DNA from: Acetobacteraceae bacterium
GTDB lineage: Bacteria; Pseudomonadota; Alphaproteobacteria; Acetobacterales; Acetobacteraceae
Length of the DNA: 12,082 nt
NCBI GenBank assembly: GCA_947478535.1
Contig: CANJXD010000128.1
Coordinates: 1 to 12,082, forward strand
Direction: 5' to 3'
In this document: positions 1 to 6,214 of the stretch, piece after piece
Position numbering within the stretch: position 1 is the stretch's first letter
Layout of the letters: each line of letters starts with the position of its first letter
The notes under the pieces: model-generated
What the model saw: only the letters and a program-made list of their open reading frames with translations
Databases searched by the model: none
Told to the model about the DNA's origin: nothing
Translations under genes and position numbers: made by a program

Positions 1-273
1 ATGGCCATCCGCCACCGCGCGCGCCACCGCCGAGGCGGCGATGGTGCCGCCCGCGCCGGTGCGATTCTCCACCACGCAGGGCTGGCCGAGCGCCGCGATG
101 TGCCCGGCTGCGAGCCGTGCCGCCACGTCGTTCACCCCACCCGCGGCCTGCGGCACCAGGATGCGGATGGGCCGCAGGGGGAAGCCGAAGGCGCGGTCGA
201 TGACCGCCATGGTGGCGCCACCGGCGAAGGCGGCGAGCAGGGCGCGGCGGGTGGGCGGCGTTCTACGGCGCAT
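1..273 (-). CDS. Bug-family periplasmic receptor (TTT substrate-binding protein), N-terminal part only
   Basis: This is the first 91 residues of a Bug-type receptor; the gene continues past the left edge. Bug proteins are periplasmic binders of carboxylates and other small organic molecules, some feeding TctAB-type transporters. Residues 1 to about 28 form an export signal with a twin-arginine-like TRRALL stretch at 8-13. The mature part begins FPLRPIRIL, followed by PQAAGGVND (41-49), the conserved Bug ligand-loop region. The ATG at 273 is preceded by GGAG with 7 nt spacing, inside the end of the upstream gene, whose TAG stop overlaps this start by 11 bp, so translational coupling is likely. 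It is a close paralogue of the upstream Bug gene: about 48 of 61 residues match by eye after the signal. The family call is firm; the ligand is unknown. Confidence 0.88.
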   Translation of the reverse strand, partial: MRRRTPPTRRALLAAFAGGATMAVIDRAFGFPLRPIRILVPQAAGGVNDVAARLAAGHIAALGQPCVVENRTGAGGTIAASAVARAVADGH

Positions 274-1261
274 CGAGCTTCTCCGGCACCACGCCCGCAT
301 CGCGCGCGGCCTGTGACCATTTCACGAGTTCCGCCGCGACATGGCGGCGCAGATCGTCCCGCGTGCCGCCGGTGGCATCGACGCCGACGCGGAAGAAGCC
401 GTCCCGCCCCGCTGGCGTGGCGATGCCGGCGTTGAAGGCCTGGTTGATGGCCTCCATCACCGCCTCCGGCGTACCCTTCGGCGCGAAGAGGCCGTTCCAA
501 CTCGCGGTGTCGTAGCCGGGCATGCCGAGGGAGGCGACAGTCGGCACGCCGGGGGCCAGGGCCGTGGGCTGCAGGCTGGTCACTGCCAGCGCCCGCACGC
601 GGCCGGCCTGGACCAGCGGCATGGCGGAACTCGCCGCCGTCATCGTGAAATCGAGATGCCCGGCCACCAGGTCGGTCAATTGCTGGCCGCTGCCGCGATA
701 GGGCACATGGGTCAGCGCGATGCCGGCCCGGGCGCGCAGGATCTCGACCGAGAGGTGGATGCTGCCGCCGGTGCCGGCGCTGCCATAGGTCATGGCCTGG
801 CCGGGCGCGCGGGCGCGGGCCATGTCGAGCAGTTCCGCCAGGCTGCGCGCGGGGTGTTCGGCGCGCACGGTGATCAGCGATGGCACCATGCCGACATTCA
901 CCACGGGCTCGAAATCCGCGACGGGGTCGTAGGGCAGGCCGGCCTGGGTGAAGGGGTTGGTGCCATGGGTCGAGGTGGTGCCCATGAGCAGCGTGTGGCC
1001 ATCCGGCGCCGCCCGGGCGACGGCGAGTGCCGCGATGCTGCCCGCCGCCCCGGCGCGCGCCTCCGCGACGCAGGGCTGGCCGAGTGCCTGGATGTGGGAG
1101 GCGGCGAGCCGCGCCGCGATATCCGTGACACCGCCGGCGGCCTGGGGGATCAGGATGCGGATCGGCCGGAGCGGAAAGGCGCCGGCGGGCTGGCCAAGCA
1201 GCGTCAGCGCGAAGCCCGCCCCGCCGAGGATGCCGCGTCGCGAAAAGCCGAAGCCGTGCAT
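263..1261 (-). CDS. Bug-family periplasmic receptor (TTT substrate-binding protein), complete
   Basis: This is a 332-residue Bug receptor of normal family length. It has a Tat-like signal (SRRGIL at 7-12, probable cleavage after A28) and then FPLRPIRIL. Family landmarks are PQAAGGVTD (39-47), DGHTLLMGT (87-95), YGSAGTGGSIHL (159-170) and HVPYRGSGQ (185-193), which together build the ligand cleft. The frame is open up to 1348, but I chose the ATG at 1261 because a strong GGAGGAGG Shine-Dalgarno lies at 1273-1282 and the signal peptide starts there. It sits 88 bp after the ABC permease gene and overlaps the next Bug gene by 11 bp. No TctA or TctB membrane partner is visible nearby, so it may act as an orphan receptor or sensor, or share the adjacent importer's regulation. 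Ligand unknown. Confidence 0.92.
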   Translation of the reverse strand: MHGFGFSRRGILGGAGFALTLLGQPAGAFPLRPIRILIPQAAGGVTDIAARLAASHIQALGQPCVAEARAGAAGSIAALAVARAAPDGHTLLMGTTSTHGTNPFTQAGLPYDPVADFEPVVNVGMVPSLITVRAEHPARSLAELLDMARARAPGQAMTYGSAGTGGSIHLSVEILRARAGIALTHVPYRGSGQQLTDLVAGHLDFTMTAASSAMPLVQAGRVRALAVTSLQPTALAPGVPTVASLGMPGYDTASWNGLFAPKGTPEAVMEAINQAFNAGIATPAGRDGFFRVGVDATGGTRDDLRRHVAAELVKWSQAARDAGVVPEKLDAP

Positions 1262-1349
1262 GGCCGCCTTTTCCTCCTCCTCGCGCTTGCTGCGCGATTG
1301 GGGGGAATTGCGCCACGTTGCGGGCCGGGGATCAACCGGCATCCGCACC

Positions 1350-2126
1350 TCAGCTGCGGAAATGTTCCTCCGCCCGGGACCAGAACACGACCTTGCGTTG
1401 CACCCATTGCAACGTCCCGTGGAGTGTGACGCCCATGATGGACAGCACGACGAACAGCGCGAAGGCGGCGGCGATGTCGAGCGAGAAATTCGCCTGCAGG
1501 ATCAGGAAGCCGATGCCTTTGTTGGCGCCGACGAACTCCCCCACGATCGCGCCGATGACGCTGAAGACGATGGCCGTGTTCAGCCCCGCGAAGACGAAGG
1601 GCAGGGCGTTCGGCAGGCGGAGGTAGCGCATGATCTGCCAGCGCGTGGCGCCCAGCGCGCTCATCAGGTCCAGCCGGTCCTGGTCCACCGCCTTCAACCC
1701 GGCGATGACATTGACCAGCACCGGGAACAGCGAGACCAGCGCCACGATGACGATCTTGCTTTCGATCCCGAAGCCGAACCACACGATGATGAGCGGCGCC
1801 ACGGCCACCTTCGGCACGGTCTGCAAGGCCACGACATAGGGATAGACGATGCGTTCCGCCATCGGGAACACCACGACGAGCGTGCCGATGGCGAGCCCGA
1901 GCAGGCTGCCGGCGATGAAGCCGGATACGGCCTGGAAGCCGGTGATCAGCGCGTGGTCGAGATACTTCGCCTCGGTGAAGCCGCGATAGAAGGCGCCGGC
2001 CACGGCGCTCGGCGCGGGGACGAGGTAGGAAGGCACCTCCAGGCCGCGAATGATCGCCTCCCAGACGAGGAGGATCACGGCGAAGACACCGAGCGGCAGG
2101 GCCGCGTGTTTCAGCCGGGCGATCAT
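1350..2126 (-). CDS. ABC transporter permease, nitrate/sulfonate/taurine type (SsuC/TauC-like)
   Basis: This 258-residue inner-membrane permease has about six predicted hydrophobic helices. The importer-type cytoplasmic EAA-like loop runs from about 152 to 176 (DLMSALGATRWQ onward, with LPNALP closing it) and contacts the ATPase. The segment PKVAVAPLIIVWFGFGIESK (105-124) is characteristic of the SsuC/TauC/ThiX permease group. Its ATG overlaps the ATPase stop by 4 bp (ATGA at 2126-2123), so the two are translationally coupled. With the binding protein and ATPase upstream it makes a complete importer, probably a permease homodimer, since only one permease gene is present. Substrate class (sulfonate, nitrate, cyanate, pyrimidine precursor or other organic compound) cannot be fixed from sequence. 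Confidence 0.93.
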   Translation of the reverse strand: MIARLKHAALPLGVFAVILLVWEAIIRGLEVPSYLVPAPSAVAGAFYRGFTEAKYLDHALITGFQAVSGFIAGSLLGLAIGTLVVVFPMAERIVYPYVVALQTVPKVAVAPLIIVWFGFGIESKIVIVALVSLFPVLVNVIAGLKAVDQDRLDLMSALGATRWQIMRYLRLPNALPFVFAGLNTAIVFSVIGAIVGEFVGANKGIGFLILQANFSLDIAAAFALFVVLSIMGVTLHGTLQWVQRKVVFWSRAEEHFRS

Positions 2127-2914
2127 AGCGCCGCCCCCGTGCCGGTGCCGCCGAGCAGGCCGCGGACATGGTGAACCATGGCGCCGAAGGCGGGGCTCAG
2201 CGTGTCCTCCATCGTGCGCAGGCGGGGCATCTTGTTGTCGATGATCTCCAGGATGCGTCCGGGCCGGGCGGACATGACGACGATGCGATCCGCGAGGAAG
2301 ACCGCCTCGGCGATGGAATGGGTGATGAACACCACGGTCTTGCGGCTGGCGGCCCAGATGCGTTGCAGCTCCAGGTTCATCTGTTCCCGCGTCATCGCAT
2401 CCAGCGCGCCGAACGGCTCATCCATCAGCAGCAGCGGCGCGTCATGCACCAGGGCGCGGGCGATGGCGGCGCGCTGCTGCATGCCGCCCGAGAGCTCCTG
2501 CGGATACATCTTCTCGAAGCCCGCGAGGCCGACGAGGTCCAGCAATTCCCGCGCGCGATCGGTGTATTGCGCGCGCGGCAGGCGCAGGACGTCTGCGGGC
2601 AGCAGCACATTGTCCAGCACCGTGCGCCAGGGGAACAGCACGGGCGACTGGAAGACGATGCCGACATCCGGGCGCGGCCCGGCGACCGGGCGGCCATAGA
2701 GCGTGATGGAGCCGGTGGTCGGCGGGCGCAGCCCCGTGACCAGCTTCAGCAGCGTCGATTTGCCGCAGCCCGAGGGGCCGACGATGGCCACGAATTCGCG
2801 GTCAGCGACCGTGAGGTCGAGGCCCTGCAACGCCTCCACCGCCGCATCCCCGCGGCGATAGACCATGCCGAGGCCGCGGATTTCGAGCGCGGCCCCATCC
2901 CCTGTCTCCGCCAT
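2123..2914 (-). CDS. ABC transporter ATP-binding protein, nitrate/sulfonate/taurine type (SsuB/TauB-like)
   Basis: This 263-residue ATPase energises the importer. It has Walker A GPSGCGKST (46-54), Q-loop Q89, signature LSGGMQQR (141-148), Walker B LLLMDE (161-166) followed by PFGALD, and H-loop H199. All catalytic residues are present. The segment around FPWRTVLDNV (94-103) is typical of the SsuB/TauB/NrtD group. I chose the ATG at 2914, just after the binding-protein stop (TGA at 2921-2919), because homology begins soon after it. The frame is open to an ATG at 2965, which would add 17 residues inside the binding-protein gene, so the start is less certain than the rest. It ends in a 4-bp overlap with the permease. 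Confidence 0.93.
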   Translation of the reverse strand: MAETGDGAALEIRGLGMVYRRGDAAVEALQGLDLTVADREFVAIVGPSGCGKSTLLKLVTGLRPPTTGSITLYGRPVAGPRPDVGIVFQSPVLFPWRTVLDNVLLPADVLRLPRAQYTDRARELLDLVGLAGFEKMYPQELSGGMQQRAAIARALVHDAPLLLMDEPFGALDAMTREQMNLELQRIWAASRKTVVFITHSIAEAVFLADRIVVMSARPGRILEIIDNKMPRLRTMEDTLSPAFGAMVHHVRGLLGGTGTGAAL

Positions 2915-2918
2915 TCCC

Positions 2919-3983
2919 TCAGGCCGCGCGTGCCCGCTGGATGATGGGGGCGGTATCCATCGCATTCACCCGCCCCAGCAGATCCGTGTTGAACAGGGTG
3001 GCGCTGTCGATGGCCCGTTCCATCAGCTTCTGCGTCACCATGAATTGCTGCATCGCGTCCCACTGCGCCTGCGTCATGGCACCCCAGGGCGTCGCCGCAT
3101 CGTCCCAGCGCTTCCACAATTCGGCGGAGCGCGTCAGCACATGGGTGGCGCGGGACATCGCTTCCTCCTCCGAAATCCCGGTGGGGCGACCGAACAGCTT
3201 CCAGTGTTCCCGCACCGTCGCCTGGGGCGCGATCTCGGCGAAGATGGACCCGGCGACGACGCCCCGCAGAGCGGCCACGGCAGCATCCGGGTTCTGCCGC
3301 AGGAAGTTCGAATTCGCGATCAGCACGGCGGAAGGCTGTTCGCGCTGGAAGTAGCGGAGCTTCATGCCCAGCGTCTCGATCACCGCATGCTGGGCGCGGA
3401 ACAGCGACAGAGCCTGCACGCGGTTCGCCCGCAGCGCCGTGGCGGCCGCGGCGCCATTGCCGACCGGGATCATGCCGATGCTGGTATCCGGGTTCAGCCC
3501 CGCATCGGCCAGCATGGCGCGGATGGAGGGGATGGCGCCGGAGGCGAGGTTCGCCACGCCGAGGTTCTTGTCCCGGAGATCGGCCACGGAGCGGATGGCG
3601 CTGTCTTCCGGCACGACGATTTCATAGATGTTGCCGCGATCCTGGAGGTAGACGGCGGTGATCGGCAGTGTCGGGTTGCGCTGCTTGGCCAGGATCAGCG
3701 TCTCCATCCCGACATAGCCGATCTGCGCCTGGTTGGTCGCGACGAGCTGCAGCGTGGCGGCGGAGCCGGCGGCGGTGCCGAATTCGGCATCGATCCCTTG
3801 CTCCCGGTAGAAGCCGAGCGGCATGCCGAGGAAGAGAAAGCCGTGATAGGCCTCGATGGTGGCGGAGGCGCCCCAGATGCGGACCTTCGGCATTGCCTGC
3901 GCGCGGGGGATGCCCGGCAGGCCGAGCAGACCCGCCGTCGCCAAGCCGGCCTTGAGCAGGCCGCGTTTGCCCGTTGCCACCAT
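2919..3983 (-). CDS. ABC transporter substrate-binding protein, NMT1/THI5-like (SsuA/TauA type)
   Basis: This 354-residue periplasmic binding protein has a signal peptide ending PRAQA (26-30), with a KR-type Tat-like GKRGLLKAG at 5-13. The mature fold follows the NMT1/SsuA pattern: a strand then YHGFLFLGMPLGFYREQGIDAEF (46-68), with GFYREQGID the family's usual 'close to the membrane-proximal lobe' signature, then the gly/ala-rich AAGSAATLQLVA (71-82) and ADLRDKNLGVA (134-144). The frame opens at 4004, but the ATG at 3983 has AGAGGAG (3991-3997) 7 nt upstream and is preferred. It is the first importer gene, 79 bp after the monooxygenase. The ligand is unknown; such proteins bind alkanesulfonates, taurine, pyrimidine precursors, aromatic acids and others. 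Confidence 0.9.
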   Translation of the reverse strand: MVATGKRGLLKAGLATAGLLGLPGIPRAQAMPKVRIWGASATIEAYHGFLFLGMPLGFYREQGIDAEFGTAAGSAATLQLVATNQAQIGYVGMETLILAKQRNPTLPITAVYLQDRGNIYEIVVPEDSAIRSVADLRDKNLGVANLASGAIPSIRAMLADAGLNPDTSIGMIPVGNGAAAATALRANRVQALSLFRAQHAVIETLGMKLRYFQREQPSAVLIANSNFLRQNPDAAVAALRGVVAGSIFAEIAPQATVREHWKLFGRPTGISEEEAMSRATHVLTRSAELWKRWDDAATPWGAMTQAQWDAMQQFMVTQKLMERAIDSATLFNTDLLGRVNAMDTAPIIQRARAA

Positions 3984-4027
3984 GTCCGTTCTCCTCTGCC
4001 TCAATGCGTCGCTTGGCCCGATGTTCG

Positions 4028-4042
4028 GCCCGGGGCCCGGGC
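4028..4042. other. GC-only palindrome between monooxygenase and importer genes
   Basis: GCCCGGG, one G, then CCCGGGC form a 15-bp palindrome in the 79-bp gap between the monooxygenase stop and the binding-protein start. It could fold as a short very stable hairpin in the operon mRNA. On the transcribed (minus-strand) side no U-run follows it, so it is not a classical terminator. It could lower expression of the downstream genes or protect an mRNA end, or be chance in a GC-rich gap. Confidence 0.35.
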
Positions 4043-4062
4043 TTTGTCGAGAGGCTGTATGT

Positions 4063-5124
4063 TCAGCTGAAGCGGGGGATCACCTTCTCGCCGATCAGCT
4101 CGATGGAGCGCATGACCTGATCATGCGTCGTATTGCCGGCCTGGAGGAAGAAGATCATCTGGTCCACGCCGACCTTGGCCCATTTCTCCACCTGGCGGCA
4201 GACGGTATCGGGGTTGCCGCCGATCGCCATGGCGTCCTCGATCAGCTCGTCATTGCTGCGCTTGCCGATCTTGTCGCTGATCTTGCCGACGCCACCATCG
4301 GTCGCGAAGCGCACGCGGTTCAGCTCCGCGTCGTTGTCGCCGTAGTACCAGCGGGCGGCGGCGCAGGCGAGGTCGCGGCCCGTGCGGTCATCGTCATGGA
4401 CGCAGCTGATGGCGAAGACGCCGGTCTGCGGGTTCGGCACGCGGGCGACGAGGCTCGACGCATCCGCCGTCGCGATCGCGTCCTTGTAGGCGGCGATGAA
4501 GGGGGCGGTTTCCTCCGGCGTGTTGCGCGTCACGCCGATAACGCCGAAGCCCTGCAACCCGGCATGGCGGTAGCTTTCGAGCGAAGATGCGGCGACCCAG
4601 ATCGGCGGGTGCGGGCGCTGCACGGGGCGCGGCACGACATGGCGCGGCGGCAGGTCGAAATGCTCGCCCTTGAAGCCGGGGAACAGGTCATTCTCCAGCA
4701 TGCGGAGGACGGCTTCCATCGACTCCTTGCCCACTTCGCGGCCGACCGCGGGGTCATGCCCGAGGCCGGTGACGACATAGGGCGAGGTGCCGCGGCCAGC
4801 GCCGAAATCGCAGCGCCCGTTGGACAGCACATCCAGCGTCGCCACGCGTTCGGCGATGTAGAAGGGATTGTGCACGGGCATCAGCACGACGCCGAAGCCG
4901 AGGCGCATGGTCTTGGTGCGCTGGGCGATCGCGGCCAGCACCATCTCGGGCTGGGAGCAGTGCCCGATCTCGATGAAGAAGTGCTGCTCGGTGATCCAGA
5001 AATGCTGGAAGCCCACGGAATCCGCCAGCTCCGCCTGGGTCAGGCAGTTCCAGAACCCCTGGCGTTCCGTGGTTTCCGTCCAGGGACGCGGCATCTGGAT
5101 CTGCGTCATCAGGCCGAACTTCAT
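4063..5124 (-). CDS. Luciferase-like (LLM) flavin-dependent monooxygenase
   Basis: This 353-residue protein belongs to the bacterial luciferase-like superfamily: TIM-barrel enzymes that use reduced FMN (or F420 in some branches) and O2 to oxidise small organic substrates. Landmarks are MKFGLMTQIQ at the N-terminus, GFQHFWITEQHF (38-49), LGFGVVLMPVHNPFYIAERVATLD (75-98), the flavin-phosphate region GRCDFGAGRGTSPY (103-116) and PPIWVAASS (173-181). Length is normal and there is no export signal, so it is cytoplasmic. It is the first gene of the minus-strand operon and lies opposite a LysR gene. It needs a flavin reductase, which is not in this window. The context suggests it oxidises what the adjacent importer brings in, for example by C-S, C-N or ring cleavage; that is inference. 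Confidence 0.92.
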   Translation of the reverse strand: MKFGLMTQIQMPRPWTETTERQGFWNCLTQAELADSVGFQHFWITEQHFFIEIGHCSQPEMVLAAIAQRTKTMRLGFGVVLMPVHNPFYIAERVATLDVLSNGRCDFGAGRGTSPYVVTGLGHDPAVGREVGKESMEAVLRMLENDLFPGFKGEHFDLPPRHVVPRPVQRPHPPIWVAASSLESYRHAGLQGFGVIGVTRNTPEETAPFIAAYKDAIATADASSLVARVPNPQTGVFAISCVHDDDRTGRDLACAAARWYYGDNDAELNRVRFATDGGVGKISDKIGKRSNDELIEDAMAIGGNPDTVCRQVEKWAKVGVDQMIFFLQAGNTTHDQVMRSIELIGEKVIPRFS

Positions 5125-5162
5125 GCGCGGTATTCCATCCCCCGGACCTTGCTTGGGCGGGA

Positions 5163-5168
5163 ACGCTA
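5163..5168 (-). promoter_or_regulatory. Candidate -10 element for the monooxygenase operon
   Basis: On the minus strand TAGCGT (5168-5163) lies 17 bp after TTGACG (5191-5186), a good -35 match. The predicted RNA start, near 5156, gives a leader of about 32 nt before the ATG at 5124. The -10 matches TATAAT only 3 of 6, so this is tentative. Confidence 0.4.
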
Positions 5169-5182
5169 TGGCCGAAGCCGCT

Positions 5183-5211
5183 TTGCGTCAAAGGCATAAG
5201 CGGCATAGCGT
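5183..5211 (+). promoter_or_regulatory. Candidate promoter for the LysR-hydrolase operon
   Basis: TTGCGT (5183-5188), 17 bp spacer, then TAGCGT (5206-5211). The predicted RNA start near 5218 leaves about 26 nt before the ATG at 5244 and makes the upstream GTG at 5223 an unlikely start. The -35 overlaps the opposing -35 by 3 bp, so the two polymerase sites exclude one another. Confidence 0.38.
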
Positions 5212-5243
5212 GCATAACCAAAGTGTTGGATCGGGCGGCGGCG

Positions 5244-6182
5244 ATGGATACGCGAAGCCTGCGGTATTTCCAGGTGGTGGCGGAATACGGGTCCTACAGC
5301 CGGGGCGCCGATGCGCTGCGAATCTCCCAGCCCGCGGTCAGCCGGCAGATCCACAAGCTGGAGGAGGATGTCGGCCGGAAGCTGTTCCGTCGGCACGGCC
5401 ATGGCGTCGCGCTGACGGAAGCCGGGCGCGTCCTGCTCGAACGCTCCCAGGCCGCCTTCCGGCAACTCGACGCGGCGCGGGCGGAATTGCGCGGGGCGGT
5501 GGCGGGGCCGAGCGGTGCCGTGGCACTCGCCGTGCCGCCGGCGGCGGGGCGCTGGCTCGTGCCGCCGCTGGCGGAGGCGATGGCGACGGCGCTGCCGGGG
5601 GTGCAGTTGCGCGTCCTCGGCGGGTTTTCCGGCACGATCCATGATTGGCTGGTGCGCGGCCGCGTCGATCTCGCTCTGGTGCATGACCCGCTGCCGCAGA
5701 AGGGCTTTCGACTGCTGCCGCTGGCGGAGGAGGAGGTGTGCCTGGTGGCGACGCCGGGCGCGCCGGGCCTGGCGCGCGGCCATGCGCGGCCGGCGGACCT
5801 GGTGGACCTGCCGCTGATCCTGCCGGGGCGGCCGAATGCGTCCCGCCGGCTGCTGGATGAATGGCTGGCGGAATCCGGCGGTGCGCCGGCGCCGCGGCTG
5901 GAGGTGGACGACCATTCGGTGATCCGCGCCCTGCTGCGCTCCGGCACCGGCTACACGCTGCTGACGCGGGGCGGCTTCGCGCAGGAAGCGGCGCGCGGCG
6001 AATTGGCCGGCGTGCCCTTCCGCCCGCGCGTGCATTGGAAGCTGACGCTCGTCTCCGCCGCCCAGCCCGCGCAGCCGGACCTTGTCGAACCCGTCGCCGC
6101 CCTGCTGCGCCGCGTGGTGCGGGAGGCCGCGCGGAGTGGCGGCTGGCCCGCCCGCCCGCTTGCGGCGACGCCGCGCGCCTGA
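5244..6182 (+). CDS. LysR-type transcriptional regulator
   Basis: This 312-residue regulator has the LysR helix-turn-helix at the N-terminus (about residues 4-62: LRYFQVVAEYGSYSRGAD, then LRISQPAVSRQIHKLE at 25-40, with LF and LTEAGR following). After a linker helix comes a two-lobed effector-binding domain (about 90-295, starting with SGAVALAVPPAAG). Length is typical. The frame opens at a GTG (5223), but the ATG at 5244 gives the usual MDTRSLRYF start and fits the candidate promoter; its ribosome site is weak. It is transcribed divergently from the monooxygenase-importer operon and 32 bp ahead of the creatinase-like hydrolase, so the standard LysR arrangement predicts that it represses itself and activates the divergent operon when an inducer, probably the substrate or an intermediate, is bound. 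Confidence 0.95.
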   Translation: MDTRSLRYFQVVAEYGSYSRGADALRISQPAVSRQIHKLEEDVGRKLFRRHGHGVALTEAGRVLLERSQAAFRQLDAARAELRGAVAGPSGAVALAVPPAAGRWLVPPLAEAMATALPGVQLRVLGGFSGTIHDWLVRGRVDLALVHDPLPQKGFRLLPLAEEEVCLVATPGAPGLARGHARPADLVDLPLILPGRPNASRRLLDEWLAESGGAPAPRLEVDDHSVIRALLRSGTGYTLLTRGGFAQEAARGELAGVPFRPRVHWKLTLVSAAQPAQPDLVEPVAALLRRVVREAARSGGWPARPLAATPRA

Positions 6183-6214
6183 CAGGTTTTCACCAGCCTG
6201 CCAGGGAACGCCGC

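Larger units (their letters stand above)
5163..5211. promoter_or_regulatory. Dyad-symmetric candidate LysR operator in the divergent intergenic region
   Basis: ACGCTATG (5163-5170) is exactly repeated in inverted form as CATAGCGT (5204-5211), and CTTTG-CGT-CAAAG (5181-5193) is an inner palindrome. Both have the same centre, 5187. A further inverted pair GCCGCTT (5177-5183) / AAGCGGC (5198-5204) is offset by 3.5 bp. GCATA also recurs at 5194, 5203 and 5212, exactly 9 bp apart. LysR-type regulators usually bind interrupted dyads between their own gene and a divergent target, so this is the natural operator candidate. I could not fix a convincing T-N11-A core. Confidence 0.5.

Noticed and set aside
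1262..1349. Possible promoter or terminator in the 88-bp gap before the first Bug gene
   Set aside because: TTGATC with a 17-bp spacer to CGCAAT, and a short GCCGG/CCGGC stem with no U-run, are both too weak to call in GC-rich sequence.
948..2174. A 408-codon plus-strand open frame opposite the permease and first Bug gene
   Set aside because: Low-complexity, highly polar translation; it mirrors conserved minus-strand genes and has no ribosome site or family features.
3856..5199. A 447-codon plus-strand open frame opposite the luciferase-like monooxygenase
   Set aside because: An antisense shadow of a well-conserved gene; its translation is H-, R- and D-rich without recognisable domains.
5861..6214. 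N-terminal extension of the creatinase-like frame back into the LysR gene
   Set aside because: The frame is open to 5861, but this part overlaps the LysR effector domain and is not homologous to the hydrolase family; the ATG at 6215 has its own ribosome site.
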